From: an uncultured Sphingomonadales bacterium
GTDB taxonomy: Bacteria; Pseudomonadota; Alphaproteobacteria; Sphingomonadales; Sphingomonadaceae
Reading direction: 5' to 3'
DNA: 8,866 nt
Assembly: GCA_903893935.1 (NCBI GenBank)
Contig: CAITOD010000193.1
Coordinates: 1 to 8,866 of the forward strand
The stretch's first letter is position 1. Every line of letters starts with the position of its first letter. The notes beneath the pieces were generated by a model, which was not told the DNA's origin, ran no database searches, and worked only from the letters and a program-made list of their open reading frames with translations. The position numbers were made by a program, and so were the translations under genes. Shown piece by piece: positions 1 to 7,037 of this stretch.

Positions 1-404
1 AAGGTCCTTTATCTAACTTTTCGAGAGGTACAAAATTGACTCAGGCTTGTAATCAAATAATTATCTTCGTTCAATAATGATCAGAGTTTGGCTTTTATCA
101 GGGCTCACCTGCGCGGACGTTAGCGCGTCATAAGGCGGTCCTCTGGCCGCGCCAAAAGCCACGACGAGATCAAGCGATGGCGATCTTAAGTCACAATTGG
201 ATGGAAGCTGGCAGGCTCGCGAAGATTGGTCTAAAGCCGCGGAGATAGGCCAGATTTGACTAATTTTGACGCGCCAAAACACCGAGAGGCTCGGGTGGTT
301 CATTTGAACCATCTTTCGCCCAAATTTGTTCACCCATGCACTGAAAACTAGCCCAAGGCCGCCTAAAAAACCCCAGAAACCTGCCCTCTTGGCTACAGAG
401 TCCT
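1..404. other. Gene-poor, AT-richer stretch, probable end of an integrated element
   Basis: No gene is recognised here. Bases 1-110 are about 39% GC by hand count, against a clearly GC-rich remainder of the window. The stretch ends where a tRNA-Val 3' fragment begins, so I infer that it is the terminal non-coding part of an element integrated at that tRNA. An open frame on the - strand (333 to 61, GTG start, 90 codons) has no recognisable domain, and I do not call it a gene. A short open frame enters from the left edge on the + strand and stops at 77; it could be the tail of a gene outside the window but is too short to judge. A perfect short inverted repeat lies at 296-311. Confidence 0.45.
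296..311. repeat. Perfect 7-bp inverted repeat with 2-nt loop
   Basis: TGGTTCA (296-302) and TGAACCA (305-311) are exact reverse complements separated by TT. It could be a protein-binding operator, an excisionase or recombinase arm site, or chance. No adjacent gene helps to decide. It lies about 95 bases left of the tRNA-Val fragment, on the presumed element side. Confidence 0.35.
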
Positions 405-452
405 GCGTTTACACCGAGAGGGTCAGCGGTTCGAGCCCGTTACCGCCCACCA
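405..452 (+). other. 3' fragment of tRNA-Val(UAC), putative att site
   Basis: The sequence reads as the 3' half of a tRNA. It has an anticodon loop TTTACAC (408-414, anticodon TAC = Val), the 3' anticodon-stem strand CGAGA (415-419), a five-base variable loop (420-424) and a T stem AGCGG/CCGTT (425-429 with 437-441) around the loop TTCGAGC. It closes with the acceptor strand ACCGCCC (442-448), discriminator A449 and an encoded CCA at 450-452. The 5' half is absent: no GGGCGGT acceptor strand, no D-arm, and the 5' anticodon-stem strand pairs only at 406-407. A truncation that starts at the anticodon arm is typical of the displaced 3' end left when a tyrosine-recombinase element integrates into a tRNA gene. 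The intact tRNA-Val should then lie to the left, at the far end of the element. The tRNA identity is well supported; the att role is inference. Confidence 0.8.
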
Positions 453-471
453 CGTCAGCCGATGGTTTGAT

Positions 472-493
472 CCCCGCATCGTTTGTCGCGGGG
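472..493 (+). terminator. Possible hairpin downstream of the tRNA-Val fragment
   Basis: CCCCGC (472-477) pairs with GCGGGG (488-493) across a 10-nt loop. Its position 20 bases after the tRNA 3' end suggests a remnant of the tRNA transcription terminator. No T-run follows, so it does not meet the usual intrinsic-terminator pattern. Within the 131-base gap before the next gene I see no convincing promoter. Confidence 0.3.
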
Positions 494-541
494 CGGTAGG
501 GGTTCGGCACCAGGCGGCCATGCCATCAATTCCATGCCGAA

Positions 542-555
542 GGGTCTGGTGACCC
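542..555 (+). promoter_or_regulatory. Short hairpin in the leader of the GT41 gene
   Basis: GGGTC (542-546) and GACCC (551-555) form a perfect 5-bp stem with a TGGT loop, ending 15 bases before the GGAG ribosome-binding site of the following gene. It could affect translation or mRNA stability if transcribed. In GC-rich DNA a stem of this size may be chance. Confidence 0.2.
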
Positions 556-583
556 GCGGCGATCGAGCCCGGAGACAAGGCCA

Positions 584-2695
584 ATGGCTGGCGCTGCCGA
601 TCCGCCCGAACGCGAACTCGACGACCTGAAACACCTTGTTACGTCGGGCCAGCAGGCCTCGTTTGACGCGCGCGCCGCGGCACTGCTCGAGCGCTACCCG
701 CGTTCGTCTGCTCTGCTTGTGCTGGTGGGGCTGGTTGATGCTGCTGCGGGTCGGTTTGGCCCCGCTGCCGGGCTGTTTGACCGCGCGGCCGGCGCGGCGC
801 TCCACGATCCGGTGCCCTGCTATCTCCTCGGTGTAGCGCTTGGGCGCGGGGGCGAATCCGAAGCGGCGGTTGCGGCGTTCAGCGACGCGATCGCGCGCGA
901 TCCTGTCTATACCGAAGCGCTTTGCGCGCTCGGCGAGACTTTGATGCAACTCAGGCGAAGCGCCGAGGCGCTCGATGTGCTCGATCGGGCTGCGCGCCTC
1001 GACCCCCGCAATCCGGTGTTGCTGCACAATCTGGGAACCGTGCTTCAGGACCTCGGGCGCTATGCCGAGGCGACCGATTGCTTCAAGCGGTCGCTTGCGC
1101 TTCGGCCCGACCATCCGGCCACGCTTGCCAACCTGGGGGCGGCGCTCAACGAAGCCGGCGCGTTCGAAGCGGCCGCGGCGGCGCTCGAGCGCTCGCTCGC
1201 AGGTGACGCAACCAGCGCTGCGACCTGGTCAAATCTTGGTGCAACGCGCCAGCAGCAGGGGCAACCGGGGCTGGCGATCGCCGCTTTCGACCGCGCGCTC
1301 GCGCTGGCTCCCGACGATGAGCTCACGCTGTCGCGCATGGTGGAAGCGCGCGCGCATATCTGCGACTGGAGCGATCGCAGCGAAGCCGGCGATGCGCGCG
1401 CCGTCGGGCTCGGGCTGAACGATGTGGCGGTTTCCCCGTTCGGTCTGCTCGGGCTCGACGGCGATCCGGCGCGGCAGCGCCAACGCGCGCACGTCTATGC
1501 GACCCGCGCCTTGCCGTCGGCCGCAGCCGCGTGCCCGCAGCCGGTGCCATCACCCGATGGCCGGCTGCGGATTGGCTATGTCTCGGCCGATTTGCAGAAC
1601 CACGCGACGATGTTCCTGATGTCGGGCCTGTTTCGCGAACATGACCGGTCGCGGTTTGCCATCCACGCGCTGAGCCATGGCCCCGATAGCGACGACGACA
1701 TGCGCCGCCACGTGCGCGCGCACGTCGACAGCTTCACCGATGTGCGCGGGTGGAGCGACGCGGCGATCGTGGCGCATGCCCGGTCGCTCGGGCTGGATAT
1801 CGCGGTCGATCTCAAAGGCTACACGCGCGACACCAGGATCGGCGCGTTCGCCGGGCGGCTCGCCCCGGTGCAAGTCAGCTATATCGGTTATCCCGGCACA
1901 CTCTGCGCGCCGTTCATCGACTATATCGTGGCGGACCGGCAGGTGGTGCCCGATCACCAGCGTGCGCATTATGGCGAAGCCGTGTTGTGCTTGCCCGGCA
2001 GCTATCAGGCGAACGACAATCGGCGGCCCGTTTCCGCAAGCCTTTCAACCCGGGCCGACTTCGGCTTGCCGGCGCATGGCTTTGTGTTCTGCTGTTTCAA
2101 CAACGCCTGGAAAATCGAACCACGCACGTTTGCTATCTGGATGGACTTGCTCCGCGCCTGCGACGGGTCGGTTCTATGGCTCTATCGCGCCAATGCCGAG
2201 GCGGTTGCCAACTTGCGGCGCGAGGCTGCGGCACGCGGTGTTGATCCCGATCGCCTGGTGTTCGCCGATCATGTGCCCCATGCCGATCATCTCGCGCGCC
2301 ATCGCCACGCCGATCTGTTCCTCGATACGTTCAATTTCAACGCGCATACCACGGCCAGCGACGCCTTGTGGGCCGGGTTGCCGCTGGTCACGCTGGCGGG
2401 GCGCGCGTTTGCGTCGCGCGTGGCAGCAAGCCTGCTGTGCGCGCTCGGGTTCGACGATCTGGTCACCACCACCGAGGCGGATTATGCCGAGCTGGCCCGA
2501 TCGCTCGCGCAAGACCCGGCGCGCCTCGCTGCGGTGCGCGATCGCCTCGCTCTTGCCAGGCAAACGGCTCCGCTGTTCGACACTGTCGCGCATGCGCGCG
2601 CGCTCGAAGCGGGATACGCCGCTATCCACACGCGCCATGCGTCCGGATTGAGCCCGGCCGATATCGCCATCGGACCGGACTTCCGCGTCAGCTGA
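584..2695 (+). CDS. TPR-containing O-GlcNAc-transferase-like glycosyltransferase (GT41)
   Basis: A 703-residue protein of the SPINDLY/OGT family, which in known members transfers a sugar from a UDP-sugar to Ser/Thr of proteins; its own substrate is unknown. Five clear 34-residue TPR units occupy about residues 77-245, with a weaker repeat before them (about 43-74). A linker then leads to the two catalytic lobes. Family motifs are RIGYVSAD followed by an Asn-His pair (N339, H340), YIGYPGT (433-439), a WKIEP motif whose K510 matches the UDP-binding lysine of human OGT, and NAHTTASDALWAGLP (586-600) followed by ASRVAAS. All key positions are present and the length is normal, so it looks functional. 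There is no signal peptide or membrane segment, so a cytosolic location is expected. The ATG is preceded by GGAG at 571-574 (9-nt spacing). The gene stands alone, next to the tRNA-Val fragment and convergent with the glycolate operon, so context does not reveal its target. Confidence 0.9.
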   Translation: MAGAADPPERELDDLKHLVTSGQQASFDARAAALLERYPRSSALLVLVGLVDAAAGRFGPAAGLFDRAAGAALHDPVPCYLLGVALGRGGESEAAVAAFSDAIARDPVYTEALCALGETLMQLRRSAEALDVLDRAARLDPRNPVLLHNLGTVLQDLGRYAEATDCFKRSLALRPDHPATLANLGAALNEAGAFEAAAAALERSLAGDATSAATWSNLGATRQQQGQPGLAIAAFDRALALAPDDELTLSRMVEARAHICDWSDRSEAGDARAVGLGLNDVAVSPFGLLGLDGDPARQRQRAHVYATRALPSAAAACPQPVPSPDGRLRIGYVSADLQNHATMFLMSGLFREHDRSRFAIHALSHGPDSDDDMRRHVRAHVDSFTDVRGWSDAAIVAHARSLGLDIAVDLKGYTRDTRIGAFAGRLAPVQVSYIGYPGTLCAPFIDYIVADRQVVPDHQRAHYGEAVLCLPGSYQANDNRRPVSASLSTRADFGLPAHGFVFCCFNNAWKIEPRTFAIWMDLLRACDGSVLWLYRANAEAVANLRREAAARGVDPDRLVFADHVPHADHLARHRHADLFLDTFNFNAHTTASDALWAGLPLVTLAGRAFASRVAASLLCALGFDDLVTTTEADYAELARSLAQDPARLAAVRDRLALARQTAPLFDTVAHARALEAGYAAIHTRHASGLSPADIAIGPDFRVS

Positions 2696-2704
2696 CAGCG
2701 TACC

Positions 2705-2718
2705 GCCAGTTGGCTGGC
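2705..2718. terminator. Hairpin between convergent genes
   Basis: GCCAG (2705-2709) and CTGGC (2714-2718) form a perfect 5-bp stem with a TTGG loop. It fills most of the 23-base gap between the stop codons of the convergent GT41 gene and the permease gene. Being symmetric, it could act in both directions, but no T-run follows on either strand, so terminator function is a guess based on position. Confidence 0.35.
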
Positions 2719-4341
2719 TCAATGCGCGGCTGGCAGCGCCGGGATCATCCACGTCAGCACGTATTGCTGCAGGATGATCAGCACGCTCAGGATTGCGGTC
2801 AGGATAAAGCTGTGGGCGAACGTGCGCGCAAAGACTTTGCCTTCCTGACCTGTCATGCCGACCACCGAGACGCCGGTGGAAATGTTTTGCGGCGAGATCA
2901 TCTTGCCCATCACCCCGCCCGATGAATTGGCGGCGGCGAACAGCACCGGGTCGAGGTGCAATTGCCGCGCGGCCACCACTTGCAGATTGCCGAACAGGGC
3001 ATTGCCCGAACTGTCGCTGCCCGAAAGCATGACCGCGACCCAGCCGAGAAACGGCGACAGGAATACGAAAAACGCGCCGGTCGCAGCCACGCCGGCGCCG
3101 AGGCTGTAGGCGAGGCCCGAATAGTTCATCAGATAGGCAAGCCCCATTACCAGCATCACCGTCACGATCGGAATCCAGGTCTGGCGCGCGGTCTTGCGCG
3201 CGCACGTGGCAAGGCCCCCGGGCGACAGGCCGACCATGGCCGCTGTCAGCAGGCAGGCAACCAGGATCGCGGTGCCGGTTGCCAGCGGCTGGAACGCCCA
3301 CACCGCTTCATAAGGCTTGTCGTGGTAAAGCGTGATCGAAATGGCTTTGTTGAGCCCGGGCCAAGCCACTTTTTGCTGCGCAATATTGGCCACTTTGAAG
3401 CTGGTCCAGGCGATCACCACGAGCGTGACGGTGATCCACGGCAGCCAGCCTTTCCACGGCGCGATGCGGCTGTTCCCTGCGGCACCGGCAAGCGCCTCTT
3501 CGCGGATGGCAAATTCGGCATCATGCGCCGGATGCCACAGTTTGAGAAACAGCAGCGTGGCGATCAGCGAAGTCATCGACGCGAACACATCGGTCAGCGA
3601 ATAATCAAGATAGTTGGACGAGAAGAACTGCGCAAAGGCAAAACTGCCCCCGGCGACCAGCAACATCGGCCACAACGCCCGCAGCGAGCGCAGCCCGCCA
3701 TAAGCCGCGGTGACATAAAACGGCAGGATCAACGCGATCAGCGGCAACTGGCGCCCGACCATCATGCCGAGTTGCGCGGCGGGCAGCCCGGTCACCGTGC
3801 CCAGCACGGTAATCGGAATGCCCAAAGCGCCAAACGCCACCGGCGCCGTATCAAACATCAGCACGAACACCAGCGCATCGAGCGGACGCATGCCGATCAT
3901 GATCAGCATCGCACTGGTGATCGCCACCGGCGTGCCGAACCCGGCCACGCCTTCGAGCAGGGCGCCGAAGCAGAAACCCACCACCACCAGCACGACGCGG
4001 CGATCGTTGGGCACATTGGTCATGATCCAGCGGCGCAAAGCTTCGAAATAGCCGGATTCGACCGAAATGTTGTACAGCATCAGGGCCGCGACAACGGTCC
4101 ACATCACCGGCCACACGGCAAACACCGCGCCATTGGCAACCGCGTTCAGCGCCAGTCCGATCGGCAGTTGCCAGACGCCTACCGCAACCACCAGCCCCAC
4201 CAGCAAGCCGGTCAGTGCGGCCTGCCACGCCGGCCGGCGCAGCACGCCCAGCAGAACCAGCACCGCCAGCACCGGCAGCGATGCCACGACAAACGACAAT
4301 CCAAGGCTGCCCCCGACCGGGCTGACCAGTTGCGCAAACAT
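2719..4341 (-). CDS. glcA: LctP-family lactate/glycolate permease
   Basis: A 540-residue, very hydrophobic inner-membrane protein with about a dozen or more helices, of normal length for the L-lactate permease family (LctP; E. coli LldP and GlcA). Members import glycolate and lactate, probably with protons. Family motifs include EGVAGFGTP (130-138), SGSDSSGNALFGNLQ in the C-terminal third, NSSGGVMGKMISPQ (472-485) and a C-terminus running to LTWMIP as in LldP. I start it at the ATG at 4341, which has AGAGG seven bases upstream; the in-frame TTG at 4347 would sit almost on that site. It is the last gene of the glc operon, 62 nt after glcB. In that gap CCCCGG and CCGGGG (4366-4371, 4387-4392) could pair over a 15-nt loop. 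Its place matches glcA of E. coli glcDEFGBA, which favours glycolate, but sequence alone does not separate glycolate from lactate transport. Confidence 0.88.
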   Translation of the reverse strand: MFAQLVSPVGGSLGLSFVVASLPVLAVLVLLGVLRRPAWQAALTGLLVGLVVAVGVWQLPIGLALNAVANGAVFAVWPVMWTVVAALMLYNISVESGYFEALRRWIMTNVPNDRRVVLVVVGFCFGALLEGVAGFGTPVAITSAMLIMIGMRPLDALVFVLMFDTAPVAFGALGIPITVLGTVTGLPAAQLGMMVGRQLPLIALILPFYVTAAYGGLRSLRALWPMLLVAGGSFAFAQFFSSNYLDYSLTDVFASMTSLIATLLFLKLWHPAHDAEFAIREEALAGAAGNSRIAPWKGWLPWITVTLVVIAWTSFKVANIAQQKVAWPGLNKAISITLYHDKPYEAVWAFQPLATGTAILVACLLTAAMVGLSPGGLATCARKTARQTWIPIVTVMLVMGLAYLMNYSGLAYSLGAGVAATGAFFVFLSPFLGWVAVMLSGSDSSGNALFGNLQVVAARQLHLDPVLFAAANSSGGVMGKMISPQNISTGVSVVGMTGQEGKVFARTFAHSFILTAILSVLIILQQYVLTWMIPALPAAH

Positions 4342-4403
4342 CCCCAATCCTCTCTCGTTTCAGCGCCCCGGCAGTTTATGTCCCGCCCGGGGTCGTCTTC
4401 GTC

Positions 4404-6586
4404 TCAGCCCACCAGCACGCGTTCTTTTGCCTTTGCCCGGAACTTGTGCAGCAAAGGTTCCGTATAACCATTGGGCTGCGCAGTCCCTTCAAAAATCAGC
4501 GCGCGCGCCGCCTGAAAGGCAAGGCTGGTGCGTTCATGGCCGGCCATCGGCTGGTACAGCGGGTCGCCCGCGTTCTGCGCATCGACTTTGGCTGCCATCC
4601 GCGCAAGCGCCGCATCGACCTGTTCGGCGGTGCACACCCCGTGCAACAGCCAGTTGGCAATGTGCTGCGACGAAATGCGCAGCGTGGCGCGATCTTCCAT
4701 CAGCCCGATGTCGTGGATATCGGGCACTTTGGAACAGCCGATGCCCTGATCGACCCAGCGCACGACATAGCCCAGAATGCCTTGCGCGTTGTTGTCGAGT
4801 TCGTCGAAAATGTCCTGTTCCGACCAGTTTGGGTCCTGCTCCGACCAGTTGGGCCCGTGCGCAAGCGGGATTGTCAGCAGATCGGCAAGTGCTGGCACCG
4901 GCTGGCTCGCGATCGCGCGCTGTACCCCAAACACATCGACCTGGTGATAGTGCATCGCATGCAGCGTCGCCCAGTCGGACTTGGCACCCACGCGGTGCTG
5001 GCGCCCGAGCGCGGATGACCGACCTTTTGCGCCAGCATGTCGGCCATGCGATCGGGTGCCGCCCACATGCCTTTGCCGATCTGCGCGCGGCCCGACAGCC
5101 CGCAGCGCAAGCCGATGCGCACATTGCGGTCTTCATAGGCCTTGATCCAGGCGCTGTCTTTCATCGCCGCCTTGCGCACCATCGCGCCGGCCTGCATCGA
5201 AGTGTGCATTTCGTCGCCGGTGCGATCGAGAAACCCGGTGTTGATGAACACCAGCCGGCCTCTTACGGCCGCAATGCATGCCGCCAGATTGGCGGATGTG
5301 CGCCGTTCCTCGTCCATCAGCCCGATCTTGAGCGTGTGCCGGCCGAGCCCCAGCATGTCTTCCACCGCGTCGAACAAAGCATCGGCAAAGGCGGCTTCTT
5401 CGGGCCCGTGCATCTTGGGCTTGACGATGTAGATCGATCCTGCCCGGCCGTTGTTCGAGCGGCTGTTGCGTATGGCACCGGTTGCCTTGAGGTCGTGGAG
5501 CCCGATCAGCCCGGTCACGATCGCATCGAGAATCCCCTCGGGCGCTTCGCGGCCATCGGCGAGCAGCACCGCGGGCGTTGTCATCAGATGTCCGACATTG
5601 CGCGCAAACAGCAGCGAGCGGCCATGCAGCGTGAGCGGCTGGCCATCGCGGCCGGTATAGGCCCGGTCGGGGTTGAGCGTGCGGGTCAGCATGCGCCCGC
5701 CCTTTTCGAACGTCTCTGACAAAGTTCCCTGCATCAGCCCAAGCCAGTTGGCGTAAGCCGCGACTTTGTCTTCGGCATCGACCGCTGCGACCGAATCCTC
5801 GAAATCGACGATTGTCGAAAGGGCCGCTTCGAGCACGATATCGGCGACCCCGGCTTTGTCGGCGGCACCGATCGGCGAGGCGGGGTCGATCACCAGTTCG
5901 ATATGCAGGCCGTTGTGGCGCAGCAGGATCGCTTCGGGGCGCAGCGCATCGCCACGCCAGCCGGCAAACACGGCGGGATCGGCGAGCGCGGGCACCAGCG
6001 CGCCCGCTTCGATCGAATACGCGGTGACATCGCTGTGGCTTCCGTTGGCGAGCGGCACCGCCTCGTCGAGAAAGGCGCGGCCGCGCGCCACGACTTGCGC
6101 GCCGCGCTTTGCGTCGTAGTCTTTGCTTTCGGCTTGGCCGGGCAGCGCATCGGTGCCGTATAACGCATCGTAGAGACTGCCCCAGCGCGCATTCGCAGCG
6201 TTGAGCACAAAACGCGCGTTGAGCACGGGCACCACCAGTTGCGGCCCGGCAAGGCGCGCCACTTCGTCGTCAACATGGTCCGACGTAATGGCAAACGCGG
6301 CGGGCTCTTCGACCAGATAGCCGATTTCGTGCAGAAATGCTGCATAAGCCCCGGCATCGAACGCGTGCCTCTTGTGCGCGATATGCCAGCCGTCGATGGC
6401 CGCCTGGAGCGCATCGCGCTTTGCGAGCAAGCGCGCATTTTCAGGCGCAAGCCGCGCGAAGATCGCCGCAGCGCCAGCCCAGAAGGCCCCGGCGTCGATC
6501 CCGGTACCGGGCAGTGCGCGCTGTTCGATGAATGCCGCGAGTGCGTCGGCGACTTTCAGCCCGGCCTTGTCGATATGATGCGTCAT
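4404..6586 (-). pseudogene. glcB: Malate synthase G (glcB) interrupted by a one-base frameshift
   Basis: Malate synthase G condenses glyoxylate with acetyl-CoA to malate in the cytosol. The first part, 6586 to about 4972, matches the family through the TAWVPSPT motif (about residue 537). The rest matches in the next frame, resuming at [10 protein letters not shown]. Restoring one base, most simply a fourth G at the GGG complementary to 4970-4972, gives 727 residues; the E. coli enzyme has 723. As read, the first frame runs on with 31 aberrant residues to a stop at 4874 (570 aa). Upstream residues include ARNVGH (R329, likely the glyoxylate-binding Arg), MDEERRT (E426) and FLDRTGDE (D454, Mg ligand). 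The active-site Cys in GCSKVPD (618 in the restored protein) and the catalytic-base Asp in MEDRATLR (632) lie after the break, so the truncated product should be inactive. Start: ATG at 6586 with GGAAGG upstream, one base after glcG ends. It is either a real mutation or a sequencing error; the strong conservation of the downstream part suggests a recent or artefactual change. Confidence 0.9.
4813..4854 (-). repeat. Imperfect 21-bp tandem duplication inside glcB
   Basis: Two adjacent 21-nt units (4813-4833 and 4834-4854) differ at three positions and encode PNWSEQD twice in a row. E. coli GlcB has one such segment (ANWSAQE) just before the conserved ELDNN motif. Because the length is a multiple of three the frame is kept, and it lies in the second, frameshifted part of glcB. 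Confidence 0.85.
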
Positions 6587-6587
6587 G

Positions 6588-7019
6588 TCATTTGCCTTCC
6601 GTGCAGAGCCCGGCCGCCGCAATGCCGGCCAGTGCGCAAATTTCGTCGTTGTCCGAACTGTCGCCCGACACGCCGACGCCGCCGATCACCGCGCCATCGG
6701 CGTCAAAGACCAGCACGCCGCCGGCGACCGGCACCAGCCCGTGCGGCGCCAGGGGCCCGACCGCGCCGATGAAATGCGGGCGCGCGAGCGCCATTTCGCC
6801 CAGCTGGCGCGAGGATACTCCCATCGCCACTGCGCCGCTCGCTTTGCCTTGCGCCACTGCCGGGCGGAGCGAGGGTGAATGATCGCTGCGCTGGAGCGCG
6901 ATCAGGCACCCGGCCGGGTCCACCACCGCGATCGTCAGCGGTTTGAGCCCGAGGTCATGCGCTTTGGCCAGCGCTCCGGCGATTATCGCATTGGCGTGGC
7001 CGAGGGTCAGGACAGTCAT
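6588..7019 (-). CDS. glcG: GlcG/HbpS-like DUF336 protein
   Basis: A 143-residue soluble protein of the GlcG/HbpS (DUF336) family; E. coli GlcG is about 134 residues. Family features are the [15 protein letters not shown] segment near residues 33-47, a following segment with a conserved Arg and Lys ([10 protein letters not shown]), the [11 protein letters not shown] segment and the Gly-rich [14 protein letters not shown] segment near the C-terminus. Some relatives bind haem and others act in cofactor or small-molecule chemistry; the role of GlcG in glycolate use is not established, so I assign none. The ATG at 7019 is preceded by GGAG at 9-nt spacing. The gene lies 18 nt after glcF and ends one base before glcB, so it is surely cotranscribed with them. 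Confidence 0.88.
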   Translation of the reverse strand: MTVLTLGHANAIIAGALAKAHDLGLKPLTIAVVDPAGCLIALQRSDHSPSLRPAVAQGKASGAVAMGVSSRQLGEMALARPHFIGAVGPLAPHGLVPVAGGVLVFDADGAVIGGVGVSGDSSDNDEICALAGIAAAGLCTEGK

Positions 7020-7037
7020 CGAAGCAATCTCCGGAGG

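Noticed and set aside
61..333. 90-codon open frame on the - strand (GTG start) in the left flank
   Set aside because: No recognisable domain, no convincing ribosome-binding site, and it spans the inverted repeat and the composition change. It may be a decayed remnant but I cannot support a gene.
377..452. Intact tRNA-Val gene
   Set aside because: The 5' acceptor strand, D-arm and most of the 5' anticodon-stem strand needed to pair with the 3' half are absent upstream of 405.
491..497. GGGCGGT, which could pair with the tRNA acceptor strand
   Set aside because: It lies downstream of the tRNA 3' end and is followed by no D-arm, so it is not a tRNA start. It is part of the hairpin region at 472-493.
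455..1114. 219-codon open frame antisense to the start of the GT41 gene
   Set aside because: Arg/Ala-rich translation with no family resemblance; typical opposite-strand frame of GC-rich coding DNA. The + strand gene has clear TPR motifs.
2956..4467. 503-codon open frame on the + strand opposite the permease
   Set aside because: Long but made of His/Gln/Arg-rich low-complexity residues, as expected from the complement of a hydrophobic GC-rich gene. The - strand permease is unmistakable.
4970..4985. Programmed ribosomal frameshift in glcB
   Set aside because: A -1 shift after GGG would restore the frame, but there is no X-XXY-YYZ slippery heptamer and malate synthase G is not known to use frameshifting. 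A one-base deletion or sequencing error is simpler.
4067..5719. 550-codon open frame on the + strand opposite glcB
   Set aside because: Same cause; conserved malate synthase motifs are on the - strand.
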